Counted from the stretch's first letter, positions 1 to 8,123 are shown. The stretch: DNA of 27,579 nucleotides from Treponema sp. (GCA_016297415.1 JAEDGQ010000018.1:1-27579); one strand, 5' to 3'. Notes: generated by a model from the sequence alone, not told the origin. Translations and numbers: made by a program.

Positions 1-73
1 TCACTCCTTTGCGCCATTTTTCAATACAAAATCAGTTATAATGCGTTTGCCCTATAAAATGCCTCCACATCAA

Positions 74-102
74 TTGACACAATCTTAGTAATTTCATAAA
101 AT
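74..102 (+). promoter_or_regulatory. Sigma70-type promoter for the gltB leader
   Basis: TTGACA at 74-79 is followed after exactly 17 nt by TAAAAT at 97-102, close to the bacterial consensus. Transcription would begin near 109 and run straight into the hairpin at 121. No other good promoter is visible before gltB, so this probably drives the operon. Mapping of the 5' end would settle it. Confidence 0.6.
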
Positions 103-120
103 AAATATGTTAAAGGCAAT

Positions 121-182
121 GAGGCCGTAAATAAAAGTTTGTACATTTTATATAAACTTTTATTTACGGCCTCGTTTTTTTT
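121..182 (+). terminator. Strong intrinsic terminator / attenuator, first of two
   Basis: A perfect 20-bp stem pairs 121-140 with 154-173 around a 13-nt loop and is followed by eight T residues at 175-182. It starts only about a dozen bases after the predicted start of transcription. It could end a gene lying left of the window, but the promoter at 74-102 places it inside the gltB leader. That suggests conditional termination or a short abundant RNA. Confidence 0.75.
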
Positions 183-212
183 ACAGACATAATCTTCACA
201 AAATCGACAATG

Positions 213-267
213 GTGCCGTAGAAATAAAGATGAATTTTCATTTTTATTACTGCGGCCTTTGTTTTTT
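213..267 (+). terminator. Second terminator-like hairpin related to the first
   Basis: GCCGTAG at 215-221 pairs with CTGCGGC at 250-256 (one G-T pair). Inner A/T-rich arms and ATGA/TCAT at 230-233 and 238-241 extend the stem, and a T-rich tract runs to 267. The arms resemble those of the hairpin at 121-173 (AATG, then GCCGTA, then AATAAA in both), so the two look like tandem copies of one element. Confidence 0.55.
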
Positions 268-314
268 AAGTATCTGCACGAAGCGCTGAATCCTCTTTCC
301 CAAAAAAAACAGGG

Positions 315-480
315 CATTGCGGGCAGGTAGAGGTACCTGGATCAAAAATAGTCCGCAAGATTATTTTTAGCCGGCGAGTCTCGCAAGAGCTATGGCAGTG
401 GTACCCGGAGAGAGGGTAGGACGCAACAGAAGAAGCTTTGCTTCTGACGTGCGGGCGCAGTGGGAATTTTCCCTTCCAGG
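315..480 (+). promoter_or_regulatory. Structured leader upstream of gltB, unknown class
   Basis: Several simple hairpins can be read by eye in series. They are CAGGTA/TACCTG (324-329 with 334-339), AAAAATA/TATTTTT (344-350 with 362-368), CTC-GCAA-GAG (380-389, a GNRA-type loop), TACCC/GGGTA (402-406 with 414-418) and AGAAGC/GCTTCT (431-436 with 440-445). Two motifs recur: GGTACC-pyrimidine-GGA-like blocks near 332 and 400, and AGTC(T)CGCAAGA near 350 and 378. It does not match any riboswitch consensus I can recall, including the glutamine, glycine and T-box classes. It is more GC-rich than its surroundings. Function unknown. Confidence 0.4.
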
Positions 481-487
481 AGTTTAC

Positions 488-3400
488 ATGAAAACACTTT
501 ACGAACCTTCTTTTGAACACGATAACTGTGGTATTGGTGCTGTAGTAAGCATTGACGGTAAAAAAAGCCGCAAGGTTGTTGATAAAGCACTCTCTATTGT
601 AGAAAAGCTGGAACACCGCGCCGGAAAAGACGCATCCGGAAAAACTGGTGACGGAGTTGGAATCCTCCTTCAGATTTGTCACAATTTTTTCACAAAAGCT
701 GCTGCAGAAGCAGGTATTTCAATTTCTGGGGAAGACGAATATGGAATCGGCCAGTTCTTTTTTCCAATGAACAAGTCTGAGGCTGAAAATGAAATGAAAA
801 GATTTGAAGCAGCCTGTTCAGAAGCTCGCCTTAAATTTTTAGGCTGGAGAACTGTACCGGTTTTGAGTGATGTTCTTGGTGACCGTGCTTTGGAATGCAT
901 GCCTTCAATCTATCAGGGATTTGTTGAAAAACCATCTGATTGTGAAAAAGGTCTTGAATTTGATAAACTTCTCTACAAACTTAGACGTTCTTTTGAAAAG
1001 TCTGATACAACTCCTGCAAAGACTTATATCTGTTCTCTTTCAAGCCGCACAATCGTATACAAAGGTATGTTCCTTGTTCAGCAGCTAAGAACCTTCTATC
1101 GTGATCTTCTTTCAGATGATTATGTTTCAGCTCTTGGTATCGTTCACTCACGATTCTCAACAAACACAAATCCAAGCTGGCAGCGTGCCCATCCGAACCG
1201 CTTTATTGCCCATAACGGTGAAATCAATACAATCCGCGGTAATGCAGACAGAATGATAGCAAGAAACGGGGAAATTGACCTTTCAGGTTCAGACTCTGCA
1301 ATGCTTGATAATACTCTGGAATACTACTACATGAATGGAATGGAGCTTCCTATGGCTCTTCTTATGTGTATTCCTCAGGCCTGGAAACATGACAATGGTT
1401 TGAGCCAGGAAAGAAAAGATTTCTATCATTATTGGGCAACTATGATGGAACCTTGGGATGGACCGGCAGCTATTCTCTTTTCAGATGGCGAACAGTTCGG
1501 AGCAACCCTTGACCGAAACGGACTTCGTCCAAGCCGCTATTACATTACCAAAGACAACATGCTCATTCTTTCTTCAGAAGTTGGTGTTCTTGATATTCCT
1601 GACAGTAACATTGTCCTCAAATCCCGACTTGAACCTGGAAAGATTCTTCTTGTAGACCTTAAGCAGAAACGTCTTATATCTAACGATGAAATTAAAGATA
1701 TGTATGCGTCTAAATATCCTTATGGTGAATGGTTAAGTCAGAATCTGGTACCGCTTTCAGAAATTAAAATTCCAAATAAGAAAATACCTGTTCACACTCA
1801 GGAAGAAAGAGATAAGCTTTACAAAGCATTTGGATGGAGTCTTGAAGACGTAAATGAAATGATTCTTCCAATGGCTAAAACTGGAATTGAACCAACAGGT
1901 GCTATGGGTGTTGATACACCTCTGGCTGTAATGTCAGAAAAACACCCTCCGTTATTCAGTTATTTCAAACAGCTGTTTGCTCAGGTAACAAATCCGCCCA
2001 TTGACTCACTTCGTGAAAAAATTGTAACAGATACAACTGTTTACGTTGGAACTGACGGTGACATCCTTAATCCAAAAGGTAAAAACTGTCACGTTCTTGA
2101 AATCAACAATCCTATTTTGACTGGTGTTGATCTTATAAAAATCGCTTCGTTGGATCAGAAAGGTCTCCGCTCAAAAAATATTTCTCTTCTTTTTGATGGA
2201 ACTGATCTGGAAGGAGCTCTTGAAAAACTCTTTAAAGATATTGATGCCGCATACGAAGAAGGTTTCAACATCGTTATTCTTTCTGACCGTGGTGTTGATG
2301 AAGAACATTCGGCAATTCCTTCTTTGCTGGCCGTTTCCGCAGTTGAACAGTATCTTATCAGAACAAAACGCAGGACTCAGGTTTCAGTAATTCTTGAATC
2401 TGGAGAAATCCGTGACGTTCATCAGTCAGCTATGTGTCTTGGTTATGGTGCCCGGGCTGTAAATCCTTATCTTGCACATGAATGTATTGCAGAACTTATT
2501 GATAAAAAGCTTCTGGATAAAGATTATCACACGGCAATTGAAGATTATAACAAAGCCATTATGAATGGAATTGTTAAAATTGCTGCTAAAATGGGTATTT
2601 CAACACTCCAGTCTTATCAGTCAGCTCAAATTTTTGAAGCTGTCGGTATTTCTAAAGAAGTTACAGACAAATATTTTACAAATACTATTAGCCGTATTGG
2701 CGGTATTGGTCTTAAAGAAATCGAAGAAGATGTAAGCTACCGTCACAGGAAAGCCTACGAAATTTCTATTGAAGAACAGGTTAATATCAACAACAAGCTC
2801 ATTAAGCTTGATACACTGGGACAACACAAGTATAAGGTTGGTGAGAACTGTGAAGACCACATCATTACACCTCAGCTTGTGAAAGCTCTGCAGGATTCCT
2901 GTCAGCAGGGAGATTATTCAAAATTCAAGGAATACTCAGCTCTTGTTGATGATACAAATCATCCTCATACTCTTCGTGCACTTCTTGAATTTGATTTTGC
3001 AGGCAACAAGGCTATTGATATTAATGATGTTGAAAGCGTAGATTCAATTGTTCAGAGATTTAAAACCGGAGCAATGAGTTACGGTTCAATCTCAGAAGAA
3101 GCTCACAAATGTATGGCTCAAGCTATGAATCATCTTCACGGAAAATCAAATTCCGGTGAAGGTGGAGAAAGATCAGACCGATTTGGAACTGATTATTCTT
3201 CTGCAATCAAGCAGGTCGCTTCAGGACGATTTGGTGTAACAGAAGAATATCTTCTCAGCGCAAAAGAAATTCAGATTAAGTGTGCTCAGGGAGCAAAACC
3301 AGGTGAAGGCGGCCACTTACCTGGCAAAAAAGTTTATCCTTGGATTGCACAGACACGTTATGCAACTCCTGGCGTTTCCCTCATTTCGCCACCACCACAC

Positions 3401-4987
3401 CACGATATTTACTCTATTGAAGATCTTGCACAGCTTATTTACGACCTTAAGAATGCTAACCGCAAGGCTGATATTTCCGTTAAGCTTGTTTCTGAAGCTG
3501 GTGTTGGTACAGTTGCAGCCGGGGTTGCTAAAGCGGGTGCTCAGATAATCCTTATTTCTGGTCATGATGGAGGTACTGGTGCAGCACCTATTTCATCAAT
3601 CCATCATGCAGGTCTTCCTTGGGAAATGGGACTTGCAGAAACTCACCAGACTCTCATTCAGAATGGACTTCGCGGTCTTGTACGCCTGGAAACAGACGGT
3701 AAGCTTATGGATGGTCGTGACGTTGCTATTGCAGCTCTCCTGGGTGCTGAAGAATATGGTTTTGCAACAGCTCCTCTTATTGTAATGGGTTGTAAAATGC
3801 TTCGTGTATGTAACCTTGATACATGTCCATTTGGTGTTGCTACACAGAACGAAGATTTAAGAAAGAAGTTCCCTGGAAAACCTGAGTATGTTGAAAATTT
3901 CATGCGTTACGTTGCACAGGAAATGCGTGAAATTATGGCTAAGCTCGGTATTAAAACTGTTGATGAAATGGTGGGAAGAACAGACCTGCTTAAGCTTAAG
4001 AGCAAACAGGGCTTTGGTCGTGCCGGACTTCTTGACGTTTCAAGAATCCTTGCTAAAACCGATGATAGCTGGAAAACAAATTCAGAAAAGGGAACTCGTG
4101 AACACGAAAAAGAAGAATTGAACTACAGCATGGATGTTCTCCGTCTTCTTCCTGTAATGGAAAATTCCCGTCTTACTACACTTAAGTATGATCTTCAGTG
4201 TACTGACCGAACTACAGGTACAATTCTTGGTTCTGAAATTCAGACAAAATATGGAAACACTCTTAAAGAAGATTCTTACGTTGTAAACTTCCGGGGCGGG
4301 GCTGGACAATCCTTCGGTGCCTTTGCTCCAAAAGGTCTTACACTGCGTCTTTCCGGTGATGCAAACGATGCTGTGGGAAAAGGTTTAAGCGGCGGTAAAA
4401 TCGTTATTAAACCTTCAGAAGATTTTGAAGGTCAGGCAGATGAAAACATCATTACTGGTAACGTAGCATTCTTTGGTGCTACAAGCGGCACAGGCTTCAT
4501 CAACGGTGTTGCAGGTGAAAGATTCTGTGTAAGAAACTCCGGAGCTACAGTTGTCGTTGAAGGTTGTGGTGATCACGGCCTTGAATATATGACTGGTGGA
4601 ATTGCCGTAATTCTTGGAAAAACCGGTAAAAACCTTTGTGCCGGTATGAGTGGCGGTGTTGCATATGTAATGGATGAAAACCATGACCTCTACAAGAGAC
4701 TCAACAAGGAACTTGTAACTATGTATGATCTTGATGATGAAACAACCGTTGCAAGAAGCGAAACAGATGTTGAAATTCTTAAGTCATTGATTCAAAAGCA
4801 TTTTGAAGAAACTGGCTCTAAAAAGGCAAAAGAAATTCTGGAAGACTTTGAATCCTGGACAGGTAAGTTCAAAAAAATCATTCCAAATGATTACCTGCGT
4901 ATGATGACAGAAATTAAAAATGCAGAAAAAGAAGGACTTAATCACGAAGAAGCTGTAATGACTGCATTTAAAAAGTGCACTGCATAG
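488..4987 (+). CDS. gltB: Glutamate synthase, large subunit (GltB)
   Basis: Makes glutamate from glutamine and 2-oxoglutarate in the cytoplasm, with reducing power from a partner subunit or ferredoxin. The 1499-residue chain has the full GltB order. It opens with an N-terminal class II glutaminase whose predicted nucleophile is Cys14 (in DNCGIG), exposed after removal of a short propeptide. A central domain follows, then the FMN-binding synthase domain with GAKPGEGGHLPG and HDGGTGAAP. The 3Fe-4S cysteines are near 1102, 1108 and 1113 (CKMLRVCNLDTC), and a C-terminal Gly-rich beta-helix contains GGAGQSFGAF. The ATG at 488 is chosen because AGGAG lies 5 nt upstream and the protein then begins as family members do. 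The frame is open back to 392, but that part overlaps the leader. No gltD follows; its stop overlaps the purF remnant. Confidence 0.96.
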   Translation: MKTLYEPSFEHDNCGIGAVVSIDGKKSRKVVDKALSIVEKLEHRAGKDASGKTGDGVGILLQICHNFFTKAAAEAGISISGEDEYGIGQFFFPMNKSEAENEMKRFEAACSEARLKFLGWRTVPVLSDVLGDRALECMPSIYQGFVEKPSDCEKGLEFDKLLYKLRRSFEKSDTTPAKTYICSLSSRTIVYKGMFLVQQLRTFYRDLLSDDYVSALGIVHSRFSTNTNPSWQRAHPNRFIAHNGEINTIRGNADRMIARNGEIDLSGSDSAMLDNTLEYYYMNGMELPMALLMCIPQAWKHDNGLSQERKDFYHYWATMMEPWDGPAAILFSDGEQFGATLDRNGLRPSRYYITKDNMLILSSEVGVLDIPDSNIVLKSRLEPGKILLVDLKQKRLISNDEIKDMYASKYPYGEWLSQNLVPLSEIKIPNKKIPVHTQEERDKLYKAFGWSLEDVNEMILPMAKTGIEPTGAMGVDTPLAVMSEKHPPLFSYFKQLFAQVTNPPIDSLREKIVTDTTVYVGTDGDILNPKGKNCHVLEINNPILTGVDLIKIASLDQKGLRSKNISLLFDGTDLEGALEKLFKDIDAAYEEGFNIVILSDRGVDEEHSAIPSLLAVSAVEQYLIRTKRRTQVSVILESGEIRDVHQSAMCLGYGARAVNPYLAHECIAELIDKKLLDKDYHTAIEDYNKAIMNGIVKIAAKMGISTLQSYQSAQIFEAVGISKEVTDKYFTNTISRIGGIGLKEIEEDVSYRHRKAYEISIEEQVNINNKLIKLDTLGQHKYKVGENCEDHIITPQLVKALQDSCQQGDYSKFKEYSALVDDTNHPHTLRALLEFDFAGNKAIDINDVESVDSIVQRFKTGAMSYGSISEEAHKCMAQAMNHLHGKSNSGEGGERSDRFGTDYSSAIKQVASGRFGVTEEYLLSAKEIQIKCAQGAKPGEGGHLPGKKVYPWIAQTRYATPGVSLISPPPHHDIYSIEDLAQLIYDLKNANRKADISVKLVSEAGVGTVAAGVAKAGAQIILISGHDGGTGAAPISSIHHAGLPWEMGLAETHQTLIQNGLRGLVRLETDGKLMDGRDVAIAALLGAEEYGFATAPLIVMGCKMLRVCNLDTCPFGVATQNEDLRKKFPGKPEYVENFMRYVAQEMREIMAKLGIKTVDEMVGRTDLLKLKSKQGFGRAGLLDVSRILAKTDDSWKTNSEKGTREHEKEELNYSMDVLRLLPVMENSRLTTLKYDLQCTDRTTGTILGSEIQTKYGNTLKEDSYVVNFRGGAGQSFGAFAPKGLTLRLSGDANDAVGKGLSGGKIVIKPSEDFEGQADENIITGNVAFFGATSGTGFINGVAGERFCVRNSGATVVVEGCGDHGLEYMTGGIAVILGKTGKNLCAGMSGGVAYVMDENHDLYKRLNKELVTMYDLDDETTVARSETDVEILKSLIQKHFEETGSKKAKEILEDFESWTGKFKKIIPNDYLRMMTEIKNAEKEGLNHEEAVMTAFKKCTA

Positions 4988-5473
4988 TTACTGAATGTGG
5001 TGTCTGCGGAATCTACAGACCCGACTATCTGGAAGGAGATGAGACAGCTTCTTCCATGGCATATTTTGCTCTGGTGGCATTGCAGCATCGTGGGCAGGAA
5101 AGTGCCGGCATAGCAGTCAGCGACGGAACAAAGCTTAAACTAAAAAAAGGAAGGAGGCTATATTCTTGCCAGTGAAAGCTGTGCCATTGATTCTGTGAAC
5201 GGTGAATTTATTCGTGATATTCAGCCAGGAGAAGTGGTTATTATCAATAAAGAGGGAATAAAGAGCTTTTAAATAGAAGAAAAAATCAAAAAACAGACAT
5301 GTGTTTTTGAATATGTATATTTTGCCCGCCCTGGCAGCGTAATCGATGGAATTCCTGTTCAGGAAGTACGCTACATAATGGGTCAGGCACTGGCACTTGA
5401 AAGTAACATTGAAGCTGATACCGGAAGGAACTGTTGTGCATTAACTTTGTTGTACTATCTGCTACTAAAGTAA
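4975..5473 (+). pseudogene. purF: Decayed purF (amidophosphoribosyltransferase) remnant
   Basis: PurF makes phosphoribosylamine from PRPP and glutamine, the first purine step. The first fragment has the N-terminal glutaminase signature (ECGVCGIYRPD, then LVALQHRGQESAGIAVSDG) and ends in a stop at 5173-5175. After a shift of frame come GGYILASESCAID and IQPGEVVIINKEG, with another stop at 5270-5272. CVFEYVYFARPGSVIDG and the adjoining motifs follow, until a stop at 5471-5473. About 100-130 residues of the glutaminase domain are missing between the first two pieces, and the whole phosphoribosyltransferase half is absent. The 5' end overlaps the end of gltB by 13 bp, so the two were probably once co-transcribed. 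Multiple independent lesions make sequencing error unlikely. Confidence 0.88.
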
Positions 5474-5510
5474 TAAGGAATTTGTAAAACAGGTAGGGAA
5501 AAGTGAAGAA

Positions 5511-5945
5511 TTACTCTTCTTCAAACCAGTTTAAAATTGCAAGTGTGCTGTGTTTTTGAATTTCTGTAAAATCTTTTGTGTTTCGGGTTACGAGAATCAT
5601 ACCATTGGAGATGGCAGAAGCAGCAACTTTCAGGTCGGCATCAGGTACAGGCGTGCCGGCTTGTTCCAGAGCAACTTTTAAGTCTGTATAAATCCACGCG
5701 GCATTGGAATCAAAAGGAAGAATTTCAAAATTAGACTGAATGTGATTTAAGAGAAAATCCTCCAGGAGATTCTTTTTTTTGCTTTCCGCCAGTCTTTTAA
5801 CTCCATATAAAGATTCGTACCATGAAACAACAGAAATTGCAGAAAGCCCCCTGTTTTTAATTAACCGCTTCATTAATAAAGGCGAAGGCTCAGGTTTTGC
5901 AGCTTCAGAATAAATGTTAATGTCCAGAAGATAAACAGGTCTCAT
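5511..5945 (-). CDS. vapC: PIN-domain toxin, VapC type
   Basis: A 144-residue PIN-domain protein, predicted to be an Mg2+-dependent ribonuclease and the toxin of a type II toxin-antitoxin pair. The acidic residues expected for a PIN active site are visible: Asp8 in YLLDINIYSE, Glu44 in SWYESLYG, Asp104 in PDADLKVAAS and Asp125 in TRNTKDF. Length is typical. It overlaps the upstream antitoxin gene by 4 bp (ATGA type), which implies translational coupling. It lies downstream of the decayed purF, convergent with it. The RNA target cannot be inferred from sequence. Confidence 0.88.
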   Translation of the reverse strand: MRPVYLLDINIYSEAAKPEPSPLLMKRLIKNRGLSAISVVSWYESLYGVKRLAESKKKNLLEDFLLNHIQSNFEILPFDSNAAWIYTDLKVALEQAGTPVPDADLKVAASAISNGMILVTRNTKDFTEIQKHSTLAILNWFEEE

Positions 5946-6250
5946 TTATTTCCCCACAAATCTGCGATGTGCGAAATTTCATCAGAACGTTTTAAAGATT
6001 CAACTTTCCTCTTTTGAGAAAAAATATCATCAATTTCTTTACTGGAAAAACAATCTGCAGCTTTTTTATGCCATTCAGCAAGCCCCCGTTCAAAATCAGA
6101 TCCGGAAGACAAGGAATTAAAAAGCTCAGTTGAAGTCAAAACTGCAACACTTTTACCATGACGCACAATTTCAACAGGAGCTCCAGCTTCAACAGTATGC
6201 AAAAGCTGAGTAAAAGTATTTTTAGCTTCTTTAACAGGAATAGATGTCAT
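5942..6250 (-). CDS. Phd/YefM-family antitoxin
   Basis: A 102-residue protein whose N-terminus follows the Phd/YefM pattern (MTSIPVKEAKNTFTQLL, then VEIVRHGKSVAVLTS). This is the DNA-binding and dimerisation part of antitoxins that neutralise PIN or RelE-type toxins and repress their own operon. The charged C-terminal half probably wraps the toxin. The ATG at 6250 has GAGG a few bases upstream. It overlaps the toxin gene by 4 bp. Paired direct repeats over its promoter fit self-repression. Confidence 0.87.
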   Translation of the reverse strand: MTSIPVKEAKNTFTQLLHTVEAGAPVEIVRHGKSVAVLTSTELFNSLSSGSDFERGLAEWHKKAADCFSSKEIDDIFSQKRKVESLKRSDEISHIADLWGNK

Positions 6251-6269
6251 ACAGCACCTCTTAGAAGAA

Positions 6270-6311
6270 GTATTGCTTTAAAGTGGCTATTTTGTCAAGA
6301 AAGTAGCTATT
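6270..6311 (-). promoter_or_regulatory. Toxin-antitoxin promoter with paired direct repeats
   Basis: On the minus strand TTGACA (6298-6293) and CAATAC (6275-6270) are separated by exactly 17 nt. Near-identical 11-bp direct repeats on the plus strand, AAGTGGCTATT (6281-6291) and AAGTAGCTATT (6301-6311), are spaced 20 bp apart, about two helical turns. They flank and overlap the -35 region. This is a natural operator for repression by the antitoxin or the toxin-antitoxin complex. Confidence 0.6.
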
Positions 6312-6663
6312 AAATTTTGTAAAGTGAAGGTTTGTTCTTTTTACTTAATGATTCTGTTAACTGGGAAACTAACACCTGATCTTCCTGGGAAAGTTTTGAA
6401 AAGTTAGTAATAATTGAATTGAGGGATTTAGAAAAAATTTGTGTTGGATTTTCAGAATTTTTACCTGTCAGCAGATATTCAACAGTTGTGTTTAATGCTT
6501 TTGCAATTTTGCAGGCATAATCTGCCGGTGGCATGGACTCGCGGGAATTAAGATAATTTCCAATTGAACGGTTTGAAATTCCTGTTAAAAAAGCAAGTTC
6601 TTTTACAGTCATATCTTTATATTCAAGAATCTCTTTTAAATTTTCCTTAAATGAATTTCCCAT
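6310..6663 (-). CDS. XRE-family helix-turn-helix regulator
   Basis: A 117-residue regulator with an N-terminal Cro/cI-type helix-turn-helix at about residues 8-62 (ILEYKDMTVKELAFLTGIS, then SIGNYLNSRESMPPADYA and ALNTTVEYLLTG) and a short polar C-terminal tail. A TTG at 6681 would add six residues, but ATG at 6663 gives a normal N-terminus, so I prefer it. The first codons and upstream region are part of the 44-bp direct repeat found again at 12211. It points away from the island and could bind the CAATTG-centred palindromes at 6736 and 12300. The target sites are inferred, not shown. Confidence 0.85.
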   Translation of the reverse strand: MGNSFKENLKEILEYKDMTVKELAFLTGISNRSIGNYLNSRESMPPADYACKIAKALNTTVEYLLTGKNSENPTQIFSKSLNSIITNFSKLSQEDQVLVSQLTESLSKKNKPSLYKI

Positions 6664-6690
6664 AATTGTATGATACTTCAATCAGCGTTA
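6647..6690. repeat. 44-bp direct repeat, left copy
   Basis: Identical over 44 bp to 12211-12254 in the same orientation. It begins TTAAATGAATTTCCC and ends ATCAGCGTTA. It covers the first codons of the XRE gene and the DNA just upstream. The similarity continues more weakly through TTGACA at 6698 to the palindrome at 6736, giving a homologous cassette of about 103 bp. The two copies bound the block that carries the radical SAM genes. Confidence 0.92.
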
Positions 6691-6697
6691 TGAGAAT

Positions 6698-6749
6698 TTG
6701 ACAAAGCTCAAACTATGTGGGGAATTTATTTTAAGACTTCAATTGAAGT
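6698..6749 (+). promoter_or_regulatory. -35 box and CAATTG-centred operator, left cassette
   Basis: TTGACA at 6698-6703 precedes a perfect 14-bp palindrome, ACTTCAATTGAAGT, at 6736-6749. The distance from the TTGACA box to the palindrome is the same as in the right cassette (12262-12313). A good -10 box is not obvious here (GGAATT at the 17-nt position). A half-site, ACTTCAAT, lies at 6676-6683 and a further TCAATTGA near 6770. These are likely binding sites of the adjacent XRE regulator. Confidence 0.55.
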
Positions 6750-6801
6750 TTATTTTGTTTATAAGTGCGTCAATTGAGTTGAATGAAATAGGAAAAATTA
6801 T

Positions 6802-7233
6802 ATGGCAGATTACGATAAACCAAAAGTCTTATTTGCATTGCGTTCTTATGATTTGTTTTCGTCATTAAAGGGGGAACAGAAGTCAAAAGAATTTAGGTAT
6901 ACTCACGTTTTAGGAACTTTAAAGCTAATGCTTGATGTTTTGTTTTCTGATAAAGATGATGAAAAAAACTATAAAGTTTCATTCGAATTTGAAAAACTTG
7001 GAAATCTGCCAAAACAAAATGGAATGCCGACAAGAGAATTCCTTAGTGCTTTGAAAAATGCCTTATTTACAGATTCGTCACCAAAAAATTTTGACACAGT
7101 AGCAAATGAAGGTGCGATTACGGAGATTGTGTTTCCGAATGAAAAAGGCGACATCGTCTTGACATATGAAGAAATTAAACAGCTCCTTGAAACCCTCCAT
7201 TCGGAAATGAAATGTCAGTATTCGGATTTGTAA
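6802..7233 (+). CDS. Hypothetical protein, first gene of the island
   Basis: A 143-residue soluble protein that I do not recognise. It has no signal peptide, membrane segment or obvious catalytic motif. The N-terminus (MADYDKPKVLFALRSYDLF) is followed by mixed helical and charged stretches and an acidic C-terminal region. AGGA lies upstream of the ATG. The next gene starts 4 nt after its stop, so the two are probably coupled. It lies just behind the CAATTG operator cassette, so it may be controlled by the XRE regulator. Confidence 0.7.
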   Translation: MADYDKPKVLFALRSYDLFSSLKGEQKSKEFRYTHVLGTLKLMLDVLFSDKDDEKNYKVSFEFEKLGNLPKQNGMPTREFLSALKNALFTDSSPKNFDTVANEGAITEIVFPNEKGDIVLTYEEIKQLLETLHSEMKCQYSDL

Positions 7234-7237
7234 CATT

Positions 7238-7900
7238 ATGCAATTAACTAATCAAGATTTTATAAAGAATTTTGAAATTACAAATGAATGTTTTGAAGTT
7301 CTTTATGATGCAGAAACTTTAGATATTTTATGCTTTTACTTTATTGCAAGAAGCAAAAATTACTATTCAAGACTCTCGACATTTATAAAAATCAATCCAG
7401 CTTTTGATACTTTAGTTGAAATTTATCCTCGTATAAAAGTTGAAAGCGAAAATAATTTTGATTTAAAAAAAGAAGTTCAAAGATGCATTGAACTTATAAA
7501 GAAAAATACTGTAATTGAAAATAACGATAGTCTAATTACAAAAGGTTTTTTTGGTTGGAATTTTAATAATGAAGAACATTTTGATGGATATTATTACACA
7601 GTTGATGGTCAGTTGGTATGCAAAAAGTCAAATGGCGTAATGAATTACTCTTATGAAAGTAAGATATTAGAAAGGATCAAAGTTGAAGAATGGTTTGGTA
7701 GTAGAGCCCAAAAGATTTATGCTTTTTTAAAGCAATATAATTTTGATAGTTATTTACTTATCTCAAAGAAAATAGCTGGAAATTATAAAGGTCAAGTTTT
7801 AATGCATTTCGAAAATGAAAAAATGAAAAAATTCATTGAAAGCGGTTTAAATACTTCGAGTGAGATAAAAGAAAAAATAAAAAGTTTATTAAAGGTTTAG
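7238..7900 (+). CDS. Hypothetical protein, AT-rich
   Basis: A 220-residue Lys/Asn/Tyr-rich protein that I do not recognise. No signal peptide or transmembrane helix is seen. The middle contains an aromatic segment (GFFGWNFNNEEHFDGYYYT). No ribosome-binding site is visible; the start lies 4 nt after the previous stop, which suggests translational coupling. Codon use is distinctly more AT-rich than gltB or carB, consistent with horizontal acquisition. A link to the peptide genes downstream rests on position alone. Confidence 0.7.
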   Translation: MQLTNQDFIKNFEITNECFEVLYDAETLDILCFYFIARSKNYYSRLSTFIKINPAFDTLVEIYPRIKVESENNFDLKKEVQRCIELIKKNTVIENNDSLITKGFFGWNFNNEEHFDGYYYTVDGQLVCKKSNGVMNYSYESKILERIKVEEWFGSRAQKIYAFLKQYNFDSYLLISKKIAGNYKGQVLMHFENEKMKKFIESGLNTSSEIKEKIKSLLKV

Positions 7901-7909
7901 CATATTTTT

Positions 7910-7949
7910 CTAACTATAGTTAGTCATTATATGGATATGCGTTGCATAT
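7910..7949. promoter_or_regulatory. Palindromes before the peptide gene
   Basis: A perfect 14-bp palindrome, CTAACTATAGTTAG, lies at 7910-7923 and contains TATAGT, a possible -10 box. A second inverted repeat, ATATGC/GCATAT (7935-7940 with 7944-7949), is followed by a short T run. They could form an operator or promoter for the peptide gene, or a weak terminator for the preceding ORF. I cannot distinguish these by eye. Confidence 0.4.
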
Positions 7950-7975
7950 TTTTTAGAAATTTTAAGGAGTTGTTT

Positions 7976-8101
7976 ATGGAATACACAAAACCTCAGGTAA
8001 TTGCACAGAATTCTTCAACAGGAAGTTATGCTGCAGGATGCCCTGCAAACAGAGATTCTTGGGATTGTAGTAGCTGTAAGATGTGTGAAAGAACTGAATA
8101 A
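7976..8101 (+). CDS. Putative Cys-rich RiPP precursor peptide
   Basis: This 41-residue peptide has a strong ribosome-binding site (AAGGAG at 7964-7969, 6 nt before the ATG). The N-terminal part (MEYTKPQVIAQNSSTGSYAA) reads as a leader. The C-terminal part carries four cysteines, Cys22, Cys31, Cys34 and Cys37 (C-X8-C-X2-C-X2-C), and ends in ERTE. Two radical SAM/SPASM enzymes follow, one with a PqqD/RRE-like domain that in known systems binds such leaders. Enzymes of this class acting on Cys-rich cores usually make thioether crosslinks, so a sactipeptide- or ranthipeptide-like product is plausible. I recall similar leaders beside radical SAM genes in Firmicutes but cannot check. No exporter or leader protease is adjacent. 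Confidence 0.8.
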   Translation: MEYTKPQVIAQNSSTGSYAAGCPANRDSWDCSSCKMCERTE

Positions 8102-8123
8102 TTGATTTTGTCCCAATGCAAAT

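Noticed and set aside
392..487. N-terminal extension of gltB by 32 residues
   Set aside because: The frame is open, but it translates the foldable leader. The ATG at 488 has AGGAG at good spacing and matches the family start.
36..682. Minus-strand ORFs across the leader and start of gltB
   Set aside because: They cross the two hairpins and the gltB coding sequence, have no ribosome-binding sites and give no protein-like pattern.
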